Assembly: GCF_000003815.2 (NCBI RefSeq)
Contig: NC_049987.1
Coordinates: 20,348,671 to 20,410,670 of the forward strand
Direction of reading: 5' to 3'
DNA from: Branchiostoma floridae
Taxonomy: Eukaryota; Chordata; Leptocardii; Amphioxiformes; Branchiostomatidae
DNA: 62,000 nucleotides
Both the position numbers and the translations under genes were made by a program. Below are positions 1 through 10,539 of the stretch, one piece after another. The notes under the pieces were generated by a model that was not told where the DNA came from, searched no databases, and was given only the letters and a program-made list of their open reading frames with translations. The first letter of the stretch is position 1, and every line of letters starts with the position of its first letter.

Positions 1-149
1 TTATAAAATAGTCATTATCGTAAATCTGAAAAAATGTTCAACAACATATTCTCATCGTCAAGTCTGTGTTGAAGTTTACGTCTGTTGTTTTTTTGCAATA
101 TTTAGAAAACCTGACAGAATGGTTCTCCTTTTGTTCTCTGCACTTACAG

Positions 150-198
150 ATACAAGAAAAATTTGAAGGCATTTTATATAGTGCATCCTACATTCTGG
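150..198 (+). CDS. GDAP2: GDAP2 exon encoding YKKNLKAFYIVHPTFW
   Basis: A good acceptor (ttctctgcacttacag, ending at 149) opens an exon whose first base completes an upstream codon and which then reads YKKNLKAFYIVHPTFWV, a hallmark CRAL-TRIO segment. The best donor is GTAAGT at 206-211, but using it puts TAG (202-204) in frame and breaks phase with the next exon. A weaker donor, GTCTAG at 199, gives a 49-nt exon in frame with the next one. The end given here is therefore the in-frame choice, not the stronger splice site. Confidence 0.8.
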
Positions 199-1616
199 GT
201 CTAGGGTAAGTTTACACAGTTTTTTTCGTTCACATAAATGGTAAACCACCTTTAGGTATAACTCAGTTTGTTCGTCCTGTGATGGAAATTTGCTTCTTAG
301 TACAGAAAAAGATCTCACTCAGCCTGTCCCAAAGATCTTCGTTACTTGAAATAGATGCAAATGTATTTTCGTAAGATTCAAAGGACACATTAAGAAAATT
401 TAACAACCCGGGCTCCCAAAACAATGAGTGAGACAGAAAAAAATTAAAAGCCCTGGGCTGAAGGTTCTATTGTAACCTTGTATGTGTATTCAAATTGACA
501 AATGAATAAATTAAAGAAGATAACTAGAAGGTTGCTTGTCATTCAATGGACATTTGCTTCTTGGGACAGAGAAAAAATTCACTCAGTCTGTCCCAGAAAT
601 CTTCATCGCCAATGAAATGTATTTTCGTAAGATTACTCAGATATTACTGTAAATGCATTTAAGTTTGCGGGGATTTAATTTCGCGGTAGCGGGTAAAAGG
701 ACTTCTCGCGGTGGATTTAAATTCGCGGTAACACCATAGACTGCAGTCTAATACAATAATAGAAAAATGTTCGCGGTGGATTTAAGTTCGCGGTGAAGTG
801 GTCACCGCTAAAACCGCGAAAATTAATCCACTGCAAACATTTCTGCATTTACAGTATTTAAAGAAAAGTTAACTGCATGGGCTCCATAATGAGTGGAGTA
901 AGTAATTTAATGCCCTAGGCTGAAGGAGCTACCTACATGCGTTCAAAATTGACAAATGAATAAAAGAAGATAACAGAAGTTTATTTTCCTCCCCCACCAC
1001 AGATAGTGACGTGGTTTTTCACCACGTTCACGGCCAGTAGTATTAAGGACAAGGTTCGCAGTGTGCAGAGTGTACAGGAGCTCTACCACACCATCCCACC
1101 TGAGCAGCTGGACATACCTCCTTTTGTACTCGACCATGACATCCAGGTACTGTAATTCCTGATTTTTTCAGTGTACACGGTGATGACTGTAACATGAACT
1201 TATCATTATCAATAACAAATAATTTGTCTTGGTCACAATCACTAATAATTCGTTCACCGTGAACATTTAGTTCCGAGAACAAGGTAAATTTTCTCAGACC
1301 GTGAAAGTTTGCTACCAAGAAGACAAAGTGAATTGCAGTTGTTATTGTACACTGTTTTAGTTAGATTTATGTACTTCATGTCTGTGTAACCAGTGTAACT
1401 GCCTTTTGGCATAGCATTTACAGTGAATCATGGAGAAACACTCTACTTACAGACTCCAGCCCACAACTCCAAAACGATTTACTTGATCAACTTTACATTT
1501 TGTATATTTACCAGTGTTTTTCTCCTGTGTATCTCTCCCAGCTCCATGGCCCCATGCACAGACAGAGTATCTCCAACCCTGACTTCTCATCATCGGAAGA
1601 CGCCGGAAACTTGTAA
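150..1616 (+). CDS. GDAP2: GDAP2, 3'-terminal exons (partial gene)
   Basis: Three exons of a gene entering from the left edge. Joined, they read as the C-terminal half of a CRAL-TRIO (Sec14-like) domain and a short tail. The stretches YKKNLKAFY-VHPT, WFFTTFT and PEQLDIPPFVL fit the end of ganglioside-induced differentiation-associated protein 2 as I remember the vertebrate protein. GDAP2 family members carry an N-terminal macro domain and a C-terminal CRAL-TRIO domain; the macro domain would lie outside this window. The biochemical role is poorly defined, and human loss-of-function alleles cause a recessive ataxia. The exons have good acceptors, and the last two join in phase 0. The join between the first two is abnormal because an in-frame TAG sits just before the best donor. 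A related BCH/RhoGAP-type Sec14 protein is the main alternative, but WFFTTFT and the tail fit GDAP2 better. Confidence 0.85.
206..1002 (+). other. GDAP2 intron made of a tandem duplication
   Basis: Most of this intron is two diverged copies of one unit. Copy 1 (about 282-545) and copy 2 (about 546-981) share the blocks ttgctt...gtctgtcccag, gtattttcgtaagatt, ccctgggctgaagg and ttgacaaatgaataaa in the same order. Copy 2 is longer because a family B inverted-repeat element sits in it at 647-854. Copy 2 runs to just before the polypyrimidine tract of the next exon. Confidence 0.75.
647..854. mobile_element. Family B inverted-repeat element (GCGG-rich), copy 1
   Basis: The ends CTGTAAATGC and GCATTTACAG are inverted repeats flanked by TA on both sides. 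The interior is largely self-complementary and carries repeated TTCGCGGT motifs. It has no coding capacity. The paralogous intron unit at about 282-545 lacks it, so this is an insertion into a duplicated unit. Confidence 0.85.
1003..1146 (+). CDS. GDAP2: GDAP2 penultimate exon (end of CRAL-TRIO domain)
   Basis: This 144-nt exon lies between a strong acceptor (ttattttcctcccccaccacag) and a CAG|GTACTG donor. Read in phase 0 it encodes 48 residues containing WFFTTFT, then SVQELYHTIPPEQLDIPPFVL. This is the conserved end of the GDAP2 CRAL-TRIO domain, where vertebrate proteins have a similar WFFTTFT...PEQ-D-PPFVL run. No stop interrupts it. Without splicing, the frame would end four codons later at TAA (IQVL-stop), a possible shorter terminus. 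Confidence 0.9.
1542..1616 (+). CDS. GDAP2: GDAP2 last coding exon with stop codon
   Basis: The acceptor tctcctgtgtatctctcccag ends at 1541. Phase-0 reading gives 24 residues beginning LHGPMHRQSISNPDF and ending SSSEDAGNL, then TAA at 1614-1616. It continues the penultimate exon in phase. The serine- and proline-containing tail differs from the vertebrate GDAP2 tail as I remember it, which is expected because the region beyond the CRAL-TRIO domain is poorly conserved. The intron is 395 bp. Confidence 0.65.
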   Translation, partial: LHGPMHRQSISNPDFSSSEDAGNL

Positions 1617-1645
1617 CCTGGGCTGCCTTTCCACGTCTGTACGTA

Positions 1646-2103
1646 GGCCATGCCATCTTAGTTTCTTGGTTCTCAGATTTCAAAAAAAGATTGTAATACC
1701 AGCATGACATCAAGTAAAAATGAACTCAATTAACATTTGAGGTACTCTGGTTGTGACAGATAAGACATACGCTAACATGTGTACAGTATGTACATGAGGT
1801 TCATTGTACCGAGAAAGAAGCAGTATCCTAGCTCATTTCAACAAGTACAATGAATAGATTAACATCCAGTTGTAAGGACTGTGACCCTTTCCAGTAGTGT
1901 GTAGTTAAGGTAACAAGAGCCGGGATTCAAACCCATAACCTCTTGGTCCAAATGCAGGTCACTAAAGCTTGACTACACATGCTACATGATGAGTCTGTAC
2001 TAGGTTTACAAGTCAGATCCAGGTTGTCTTCCCAGCTCTCTGTGTTTGCTTGCTTCTCTTATTTTGAAATGTTTGAGAACCAAAGAAACCAGGTGGTGTG
2101 GCC
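1646..2103. mobile_element. PIF/Harbinger-like GGCCAC-end element, diverged copy
   Basis: The left end is GGCCATGCCATCTTAG followed by TTTCTTGGTTCTCAGATTTC. The right end is the inverted counterpart (TTTGAGAACCAAAGAAACC... GTGTGGCC). The same termini border the better preserved copy at 55091-55458. Target duplication is unclear here (TA on both sides). It probably carries the SINE fragment at 1868-1977 inside it. Confidence 0.6.
1868..1977 (-). repeat. tRNA-derived SINE fragment
   Basis: On the minus strand this reads like a tRNA head: TAGTCAAGC near an A-box position, then GGTTATGGGTTTGAATCCC with a good B box, then a GGAAAGGG tail block like that of other SINEs here. It is not an intact tRNA gene. 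Confidence 0.55.
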
Positions 2104-2651
2104 TAGTCAACAAACAACAAACGTTACAAAGCCTTCAGTGCTGATTCTACCCGCACAACAGGTTTTCTACTGGAAGTCAGGTTTTTTATCTCAATTGCCA
2201 ACATTTATAGAGGCACAGTATACAAAGGGTCAGAGAGATTTTCTGATGACATTTTGATGAACTTGGGTGTACAAATTTTTGCCTCTTATCACAATGTGCT
2301 ATACATGTAGTACAATTGCTGTGACTGTGAGTCATAAATGAATTGTTATATCTCTATGCATTATGTGGTGTCATCATGTAATTTCAAGTATGGTGCCTGT
2401 GCTAGGTTAGTGATAATAGCTTGAGAGATGTCAGTATTGTGATCGTATTTTCTCATGAGCTAATTTGAAACCAGACTGTAACTTGTTTCCATGTAAGCAC
2501 AGCACAAATTGCACGTTTCTTTGCTGATTTCATTTTACAATACTTTTCAGGCTAGCTACTGTAAAACTTCAAATGTTTGCTGTGATTCATGTTGGCCCCT
2601 CCAATACAAAACATGCCACCACAAAACCAGTTGAGCTGTTTAAATTTGTAC

Positions 2652-2735
2652 AGTAACTGCACTACAAATTTGTTACTATAGTAACTGCACTACAAATTTG
2701 TTACTATAGTAACTGCACTACAAATTTGTTACTAT
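2652..2735 (+). repeat. Three perfect 28-bp tandem repeats
   Basis: The unit beginning agtaactgcactacaaattt is repeated three times without a mismatch (2652, 2680, 2708). Diverged relatives of the unit occur at about 2915 and 3085 in the larger array that follows. Confidence 0.95.
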
Positions 2736-2759
2736 AGCACAAAATTAAATCCCAGTGAA

Positions 2760-3310
2760 AATAGAAGGAGTTACAGTATTCCTGTTAAAACTCCTTTCCC
2801 ATCCTAACACAAACATAATTAAGTCTCCACAAACATACAAGGATTTGCAGTACTCCTGTGATGCTTGTTTGATGAGGTGTTAATCTGCTCCCCTGCATCC
2901 AGTTGAACTGTTAGTGTAGTAACTGTACTACAGATTTGTTTCAGCCTCAAACTTAGATTTTAAAACAGCAAAAATCTCTTTTTCTCCTACCACAAAATTA
3001 AGTCCTAGTGAAAATAGAAGGATTCACAGTATTCCTGTGATGCTTGTTTGATGAGTTAATCTCTTCCCTTGCATTAAGTTGAACTGTACTACAGATTTGC
3101 TTCAGCCTCAAACTTAAATTTTAAAACAGCAAAAAACGCCTCCAAACGCAAAATTAAGTAACAGCGAAAGTAGAAGAATCTACAGTACTCCTGTGAATAC
3201 TTCTTTCCCATCCTAACACACACAGAATTTTAAGTCCCCACAAAAATAGAAGGATTTGCAGTATCCCCTGTGATGCTTGTTTGATGAGGTGTTAATCTGC
3301 TCCCCTGCAC
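2760..3310 (+). repeat. Degenerate tandem array, period about 180-230 bp
   Basis: The block gatgcttgtttgatgag recurs at 2860, 3039 and 3272, each preceded by tagaaggattygcagta and followed by ttaatctgctcccctgca or a variant. Between them lie copies of ctacagatttgyttcagcct and ttttaaaacagcaaaaa. Confidence 0.8.
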
Positions 3311-3496
3311 CTAAAGGTCAGACCTAGGACAGAGGTCAGTAGTGATGGACAGGGTGGTACCTGGGCAGTACCAGGGAGGGTCTGTGAGGAGACTGGGTTA
3401 GGAAATGCCCATTTATCCTCACCAGGCAGTGTCAATGTAAATCTGCTCCAGCCTAGAAAAATCCATGTAGTGTTTTCCATCACGACCCTGAAAGAT

Positions 3497-3695
3497 GGTC
3501 TGCATGGGGAGTCCTGACAACACTTTACGCTAAATTCGGAATGGCTGACTACACTTTACATTAAATTCACAAAAGCTACCAACCCTTTACGCTTCATCCC
3601 ACTACGAATTACTTGAAATCAAATAGCTTCCCTACGAATTACGGGAAATTAAAAAGGCCTGCCTACGCCTTACGGAAAAAAGCATGCAGACCCTC
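3497..3695 (+). mobile_element. Family C inverted-repeat element (GAGGGTCTGCATG), copy 1
   Basis: Starts GGTCTGCATGGGGAGTCC and ends GCATGCAGACCCTC. The interior has repeated tttacgctaaattc and ctacgaattacgggaaatta motifs that recur in the copies at 54.3 and 58.3 kb. Non-coding. Confidence 0.8.
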
Positions 3696-3733
3696 CTGAA
3701 AAGATTAGGGTCAGTTTTGGTAGCAATTGTCTA

Positions 3734-3907
3734 CTTTCCAAGCAGAGGTTAGGCTCCAGCAGTTTTTGGCATTTTTATCAGGCTTTCTATTTTGTACCGT
3801 TTGTCTTGCAGCCAAACATAAAGAAAATGGTACAAAATAGAAAACCTGACAAAAACGCCTAAAAAGTTTTTTAAAAAACAGCTAGAGCCTAACCTCTGCT
3901 TGTAGAG
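3734..3907. mobile_element. Family A inverted-repeat element (CTCCAAGC ends), copy 1
   Basis: Flanked by TA on both sides. The terminal inverted repeats include CCAAGCAGAGGTTAGGCTCC and its complement, and a second inner pair (tctattttgtacc / ggtacaaaatagaa) continues the pairing. About 174 bp, non-coding. Confidence 0.85.
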
Positions 3908-4423
3908 TAGGTATTGTCTTCTCTTGTTTTCTTACATTTGGGCAGAAGTCACTCCAACAGATACTGTTAAACAAGGTTAAACTAAAAATACATCAGGACA
4001 CAGATATTTTATAGGGTTTTCATCACTCTGATGAATAAAAAGTTTTTGGTCCCTTTCCATAGGTGGTTGACCAAAAATAATGGTTGACTGTAGCTATATT
4101 AAGGATTGGCAGGTGTTTTCTAGGGTCAGTATGGAAGCTGGAAACACAAATAATTTCCAAGGCCTTACCAGTTGGCAAGTTTTACCTTCCACAGACAGTG
4201 TCAGACTGTAAATTGTCTTACCATTTGATAAAACAATTCAAAGGTTAACAGAGGTTATGAGGCCATTTTTGTTGGTACATGAATCACAGTGTGCATGACC
4301 CAAAAAGTAGTGAGAATTAGGCCAGAGCTGTCAGTGTACTGTGTGATAAATTGTAAGGTGTTAGTAACATGTAGAGTCATACTTGTGTAAGATGTCTCCC
4401 TGGATTTTGTTGGGTCAACCTTA

Positions 4424-4591
4424 ATCTCCAAGCAAATTCTATGGTGCCATAATCTAGTATCAAAGCTGGCAAAGGAGTATAGCCGGTCAGAGGGAGTTAA
4501 ATGGGCACCTCCGGTTGCAAACACACTCCTAGGCCAGCTTCACTCTTCTGCCAGCTATTGACCTTATGCTACCGTAGTACTGCTTGTAGAT
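4424..4591. mobile_element. Family A element, GCCAGC subtype, copy 2
   Basis: The ends ATCTCCAAGC and GCTTGTAGAT are flanked by TA. The interior (gctggcaaaggagtatagcc, then ggccagcttcactc) matches the elements at 26.5 and 42.6 kb, defining a subtype of the family. Confidence 0.8.
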
Positions 4592-4699
4592 TAGGCCACC
4601 CTGTCATAAAGCCAGAAACTTCGTTCAGGAACTTCCTACAACTTTGCTCCTGACCATCAATGTAGGTTAGACATCCAGGTAATAGGATACACCAAACTG

Positions 4700-4730
4700 T
4701 AGTTACTCAAGCAAGTTGCTTGAGTAACTA
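4700..4730. repeat. 31-bp perfect palindrome, remnant of hairpin repeat
   Basis: Arms tagttactcaagcaa and ttgcttgagtaacta around one G. The upstream sequence (acatccaggtaataggatac) matches the flank of the large hairpin at 56.2 kb, so this looks like the same repeat with its interior deleted. Confidence 0.8.
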
Positions 4731-4731
4731 C

Positions 4732-4778
4732 TTTTTGGTTTGCTCCTGACCCACTTTTTGGTTTGCTCCTGACCCACT
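4732..4778 (+). repeat. 23-bp tandem duplication
   Basis: ctttttggtttgctcctgac plus cca is repeated twice in a row, directly after the palindrome. Confidence 0.9.
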
Positions 4779-4779
4779 C

Positions 4780-7700
4780 TCCAACCATACAAGGTTGATG
4801 GTGGGTTGGAAGTAGCCTGGAATCCATCCTATTCTACTTTCTAACTCTAGTTTACTCCTCTGATTGCATCTATGACTTTCCCAACTTTGATTCAGAAGTT
4901 TAGCTAGCTCCATTTTTGTAAACATTTGGAACAACCGACCTCTTAAATGTGGGAACAGTTTGTTCTGCTGTTTGTATGCATTCTGATCATGAAACTGTTT
5001 TGAAAAGAAATGCTGTAATCATAAATGTTTCCAGTCAGGAAAGCTATGTATCTTACTAGTGCTCTCTGATCTCATAATAATGTGCTCTTTTTAGATTTCT
5101 AAATGGGAAAAGAATTCTAAGTACAGTTGAATCAAACAATGATGGATTTGTAGATCTAATACAGTAAAAAGTTCTTTCAAAATACCACAAACAGCATTAA
5201 GCTACTCTGATAACCTGTTGCAATTTCTAAACAATGTTAAACTTTGTACTTTTGAGACACAGACTCAATGTTTATATGAATTATCGGTCCACATTGAGGA
5301 AAAATACAAATAAATCTAAATTGAAATGTATGGAATGTGAAAAGTCATAAATCAACACAGTTAGGTAACACAATGATACCTGTTGTGTTATACACGTACT
5401 TATATATCAATAGCAAACATATTGCAAACATTGTTTTGTAATCTTATACTAAATGTAAAACATTTCCATAGATATTATGTTTGAGATGAAAATGTTCAAT
5501 TGCAGTAATAGGTAAGTAACTCTTACAAATTATCAAATGTATCATATATGTATGTATGAATTATCATTGAAATATCATCAAGTCATCTCAGGAGATTCTT
5601 ATGTTGATATGAACAATGTATTACTTGAATGTCAAAATGATATATAAAAAAAAGATATCACAAGTCTTGTTGCCATGGTTGTTTTTCCTCAGAATCTTGG
5701 ATAAGTTATAAATAGTTTTCTATGGCTTTCTTGGCCGATAAAGTTCGGACCACTCGCTTTTTCTTCTATGGCCAAGCTAAGTAGTGTGCTTGGACTAGCA
5801 CAGGTTGGCGGAGGTGTTGCGTTCTAAATAGAATTTGTGTTACCATAACAATATGATGGAAATATCTTGCAAAAGATACAAGTTTGACTAAAAAGACAAC
5901 AAAACACGAAACGTAAAAAGATTGGGTTTTTATTGATGAAAGTCGTTGAGAGATGCTGCGAACTTACCACAGTCATGTAGAAGACAACGCAAGCGCAAAC
6001 CATTTTAGAATAAAAATCCACATAAACCCGCCAGTCACCCAAAAGGTCCCCAGGAGGCTATAACAACAGCATGTTGGGACACGGGCAGCTAAATGTTTTG
6101 CAGCACTAATACGCTTACACAGCAAACACTGTTAGACAATAGCTATTAATATAAAGTTAAAATCTAACCCAGGGGAACCCCCACTCACACACCGACCACG
6201 AGATGGTCACGCACGGACTTTGACCCCTTCCCTCACATTTATCCCTGGCTGTCGCGCGATGTTGATGCCGTAGAATTTTCAAGAAGCCTGTGGCAGAACC
6301 CGAACTGCTAAGGATCTAAGACAGCCTTTTCCGTTACATTAGACAGTTGATGTTTCATAGGACATGTGCACGACAATCCGACGGATGGTTATCCTTAGTT
6401 TGTGATCGTACGACGATGGTATGACGAATGTAACTGGGCACTTAATGAAATCTTAATAACATCTACGACTGTCCAAAGAAGGAATAAGTGTAACAACAGT
6501 CAAGTTTTCAAAGATATAAAATTAATTGTCGACGAAAATGTCTGCACTTTTATTCGAATTACAAGTCGTCGGGTTTGTTTTCTCTGTCTTTTGCGCTTTT
6601 TCATACCGACCAATGTATGTCTTTCTCTCTCTCTCCTCTCTGAAGACGAAGAAGAAGAACTGTATTGTGCGACAACTGTAACATGTACAATGTTTGGCAA
6701 CATGTACATACATGGGAGTTGAGCTACATGTGTTACTTATATCTGACAATTCAAGAGAACCTATCTTATTTTCGAATAAGAGTAAAGATAATTTAGTTAA
6801 CATTTAACGTGCGGATATTCTAAACAATAAATCGCAAGTTAATGAAATAACAACGGAAATATGATTCATATTGCTGAATGGAAAGTTTCCTTGTGTTGGG
6901 TTAGGTACCTTTTGACACCTTTAATGATTTACCATGTCGTCATGTTTGTTCTTAAGTACGCCGTATTGACTCTGTAGCTGTGGACGTCGCGTATGGGCTT
7001 GAACTATTTGCTGACGCCGCAGTTTCCTTGCCAAAAACACCCCTGACGTAATGTATTTGCGCTGTCAGCAGGTGATGTTAGCAGTTAGAAGTGCCACTAT
7101 AACCCTGCACCACGCACACAACAGCTGTGTCTATAAAAACAAGAAGCGTTCTTCGAGCTGAGACTGCGCACTTTTGAACTTGAAGCACATTTTTCTCCGC
7201 CAACGTAACTTGAGCTCGCGGGGCGCCATTTATAAGATGGTGTTGACAAGAAAGTTGATTAGCGCTATATCGGAAGACGAAGTGGTGTGCTTTGTCAACA
7301 CCTAAAGGACCAGGCACACTTGTGTGTACATATGTACATGTATATTCAAGTTGAGTTGCGTATTGACATCAATTTACCTCAAGTTAACTTTGAGGCCAAC
7401 GAAGTTGTATTTTCAGGTAGATAGCACAGATAGGATGCACAACGTGGGTGAAGATAGATAATAACTTACCTTCTTCCCCACAAACTTTGCATAAACTAAT
7501 AGATAGTCAATATGTAACTCATGCAGACTTGACTCATGCATACGGACTTGAATATCAGATCCCTAATACATTTGTATGTACGGCTGTGTACGTACTCTCC
7601 GGGCAAAGGGTTAGACTTGGCTTGTTTGTAACGCCTTCTTAGGCGTTTTTTTTTCAAATATTCTATTCTATTGCGTTATGTTTCCTTTTTGTATGCCAGA

Positions 7701-7990
7701 CAAACAAAAACAAAACATGGCAAAATAGAAAGCACGACAAAATGTCTAAATGACGTCACCTCTGCTTGGGGAGTAAATGTTTACGAAGTGCCTCTGAGAA
7801 GTCGTGACCAACTGTTTAATATAGCGAAGTCATTAAAAAGACCGTTGACCACGGGATATCAAAAACGGAACTTTCGCTGTAGTACCTTAGAAAGCAGCTC
7901 GGGACCCATTATCGAACATGACCTTCATTTTCCTGACCTCTAACCACTTACATAATATCATTTTGTTTTTATCCATCAAAGGCTTCTTGA
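4780..7990. other. Intergenic, no gene recognised
   Basis: AT-rich unique-looking DNA. Open frames here are short and show no domain I recognise. A partial family A terminus (ctctgcttggggagta) lies at about 7771-7786. An inverted cggc/gccg-poor hairpin near 7630 is discussed under rejected items. Confidence 0.5.
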
Positions 7991-7999
7991 GTTATGCTT

Positions 8000-8021
8000 C
8001 ACACACACACGAGCGCACACA

Positions 8022-8071
<50 letters not shown>
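8000..8071. repeat. (AC)n microsatellite
   Basis: About 70 bp of almost pure CA repeat, interrupted by gagcg and an A near its start. The open frames that cross it on both strands are repeat artefacts. Confidence 0.98.
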
Positions 8072-8073
<2 letters not shown>

Positions 8074-8986
8074 ACAAACCCAAAATATAACCGTCTTAGC
8101 GAAGGTCTGTGTCCTGTGTTGCTGAATGTTGACCATGGTAGACCCAAATTCATATCAGTTCGACAATTACAATCTCCGTTACACAAAAACAAACGCTACC
8201 AAGATCAACCTTTTTGGCGAAGGTATTGAATAATAAAGAGATGTAACCATAACGACGCGCGAGTGTTGCTGTTGAAGCCACCTGTCTCCTTGGAAACTGA
8301 CAAGTCTGATTTATTTGCAGCGGGTTTTGCCAAAGCGATGATGTTATGACAACAAGGCATGTACTTGAACTTGGACCGAACAAGTGTCGATGTGTTTACG
8401 CATATCTTTCGCCAAGCCCATATTGAACCACTGGTTTCCACCACAAATAGACAGATCACCATGCTAAATTGAGCAGTTGACACACCCAAACTTACAAGGT
8501 GCAGCCTTCAGTGCATCTTGAAGCCTTCAAGGCCTTCAATGAAGGTCTCGAATATCGATTCGTCTGTAAATGTATTTCAGCATAATCCTGGCGGGAAGAA
8601 AAGGAAAGGTTTTGCTGTGTTTTCAAGCTAAGTCTCGGTAGTACAGTATTTATACGAGGAAGACACAAGTTTCGCAGTGTAGAGCCTAGAGTTCACCGCG
8701 AAATCCATTCCGTGGCACTGATAAAGCGACATCGATCAATTCAACTTGTCGGTTCTCAGATTTTTCAAAAGATAATGCTGACAGGACCGACCGGAGACTA
8801 GATACTACGACACATTTTGTGGTCACAACACAGCTGGATTTTGTCGTGACACATTCACGGCAATCTCAGAAATGCTGTCGTGTAACTTTGCGGTCGTTGT
8901 GCTTTGCGACGGCATTTTTCAGATCTTTCGAACCCTGCAGTGCCGCGCCGGGGCCCCAGGTGCAATGAGATATACCACCTTAAAGG
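8072..8986. other. Intergenic, no gene recognised
   Basis: No supported gene. Near 8750-8770 the words cggttctcagatttttcaaa match an inner end block of the PIF/Harbinger-like GGCCAC family, a likely fragment. Confidence 0.4.
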
Positions 8987-9148
8987 TAGACTGTACTATT
9001 GCACAATGGATAACTGCACACTTCTGCTAATTGCACAAAATCAATGGTGGTGCTGTCCAGCTTAATATCTTCGCTTTGTTGCACCATTCAGATAATTGCA
9101 CGAAATACACTGGCAAATGGGATGTGCAATTAAACGGCTTCTACTGTA
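8987..9148 (-). mobile_element. Family H element (GGCTTCTACTGTA end), copy 1
   Basis: Collinear, in reverse, with the element at 36916-37091: both share tgccagtgtatttcgtg and aattatc..gtggtacaa-type blocks and end in cagtagaagcc. It is built of repeated ttgcac/gtgcaa motifs. Non-coding. Confidence 0.7.
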
Positions 9149-9872
9149 GTACTCTACAAAACCTCCAGCAACACGATCCGGAGGTGCCAGCATTTGCCAG
9201 GAGATTTACATCTATGCCAAGACCGCTAGCTGCGGTTGTTTTTCCCCTCCGGAGATCTCCAATCAGTGGAGTTCCGGGTAACAAATGAAATATTCCTGAA
9301 TGCAATTACGTTTGAAACGAATGGCTGCAGGAGCGCTGTTTATCCCAGTGGGCGATGACGCAGGTAGCGGTGGGAACTGCCACATGCAGACTGCAGACTG
9401 CAGCAAAACATCCACAGCGTATTTTCTGCCTAAAGTCTTCTGACTGACCTGGTTTTCTAATATTAGAAGTACCCAAGCAGCGTGCAGCTGGATGGAAAAC
9501 CTTACCTTTATACCTAGTCCCATCCTCATGTCTGAAGATCGGGGACTATGGATAGAAAAACAGAGAAGAATTTGGCTAAATAGGGACAAATAAGTTGCCA
9601 TGGGATTTCAGTCAGTCTTTTGTAGTATATCCAAGCAGACGTGCAGCTGGATGGAAAAAAATAGAATAATTGGACCAAATAAGTTACTATGGTTATGACG
9701 CCAGTAGCAGTGGGAACCGCCACATGCAGATTGCAGCATGCAGCAAAACATCCACAGCGTATTTCCTGCCTAAAGTCTTCTGACTGACCTGGTTTTCTAC
9801 TACTAATAGTCTCAAAGCAATCGTGCAGCTGGATGGAAAAAAAAAAGAGGCCAAATAGGGACAAATAAGCTA

Positions 9873-10078
9873 CTGTAAATGATTTTTTTTAAGTTCGCGG
9901 GGATTTAAATTCGCGGTAGCGGAAAAAGTACTTTTCGCAGTGGTTTTAAGTTCGCGGTAGCACCATGCACTGTAGTCTCTTATTTTTACTGCCATGGCAT
10001 GGGAAAATGTTCGCGGTGGTTTTTAATTCGCGTTGAAGCGGTAACCGTGAAAACCGCGAACATTAAACCATGGCACCG
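9873..10078. mobile_element. Family B element, copy 2, right end lost
   Basis: Starts TA|CTGTAAATG and has the GCGG-rich interior of family B, including accgcgaacattaa. The right terminal repeat is missing or replaced (ccatggcaccgcgaaag). It sits inside the tandem array, after a motif that is continuous in another unit. Confidence 0.75.
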
Positions 10079-10373
10079 CGAAAGTGTCTAGAATCCAAGC
10101 AGACGTGTCAGCTGGATAAAAAAAGAGAAGAGTTTTTTTTTGCCACTAATAGGGACAAATAAGTTACTACATGTATGTGTTTTCAGTCAGGCTTTCGCAG
10201 TATACATTTGAATCCAGCTCCACCGACCGAACAGTTCACTCCTATGCCGATTAACTCCTACTAGACTTTTATTCCTAACTTGGCCAAATTCCTCTATTGC
10301 TATTCGGCTAGGCCGGGAGTCTGTTGGAGACTATGCAGACTGCATGAAAACATCCTCATCACCTTCCTGCCTA

Positions 10374-10390
10374 ATCTCCAAGTAGACGTT
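10374..10390. repeat. Solo family A terminus
   Basis: taatctccaagtagac resembles the family A end, without a partner that could be identified. Confidence 0.4.
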
Positions 10391-10490
10391 TGAGTCGAAA
10401 ATCGTAAAGTCTTCCGACTGACCGGGTTTTCTAACAGTCCAGCTAGAAAGGCTAGCCTGGTTAACTCTCGCTATATAGCAGCCCGCCCTA

Positions 10491-10533
10491 TAGCCTGGTA
10501 TCAGGAGCTATAATACGGCTGGATACCAGGCTA
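10491..10533. mobile_element. Family J short fold-back (TAGCCTGG)
   Basis: Arms tagcctggtatc and gataccaggcta enclose 19 bp. The internal gctataatacggctgga recurs at 26.7 kb. A further TAGCCTGG lies at 10453. Confidence 0.8.
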
Positions 10534-10539
10534 GCCTGC

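Larger units (their letters stand above)
1617..3490 (+). other. GDAP2 3' UTR and downstream repeats
   Basis: AT-rich, with no gene seen. The 3' UTR must start here. No convincing poly(A) signal could be fixed: an ATTAAA occurs near 2743 and an AATAAA at 4034. The stretch is packed with a family D element, a SINE fragment and two tandem arrays listed separately. Confidence 0.5.
9330..10450 (+). repeat. Imperfect tandem array, period about 340 bp
   Basis: The block cagcaaaacatccacagcgt recurs at 9403 and 9743, with a diverged third copy near 10345, each followed by ctaaagtcttctgactgacc or a variant. A second block (cgtgcagctggatggaaaa ... tagggacaaataag) recurs near 9480, 9640, 9820 and 10105. 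A family B element interrupts it at 9873. Confidence 0.8.

Noticed and set aside
2652-2735. Three perfect 28-bp repeats as a CRISPR-like array
   Set aside because: The copies are directly adjacent with no unique spacers, in an animal genome; an ordinary minisatellite.
7628-7655. aacgcc-ttctta-ggcgtt followed by eight or nine T, a classic bacterial terminator shape
   Set aside because: The sequence context is animal nuclear DNA with no bacterial gene nearby; it is a chance hairpin or a transposon end.
7918-8229. 103-codon open frame on the + strand and a Cys/Val-rich frame on the minus strand
   Set aside because: Both are produced by translation of the (AC)n microsatellite.
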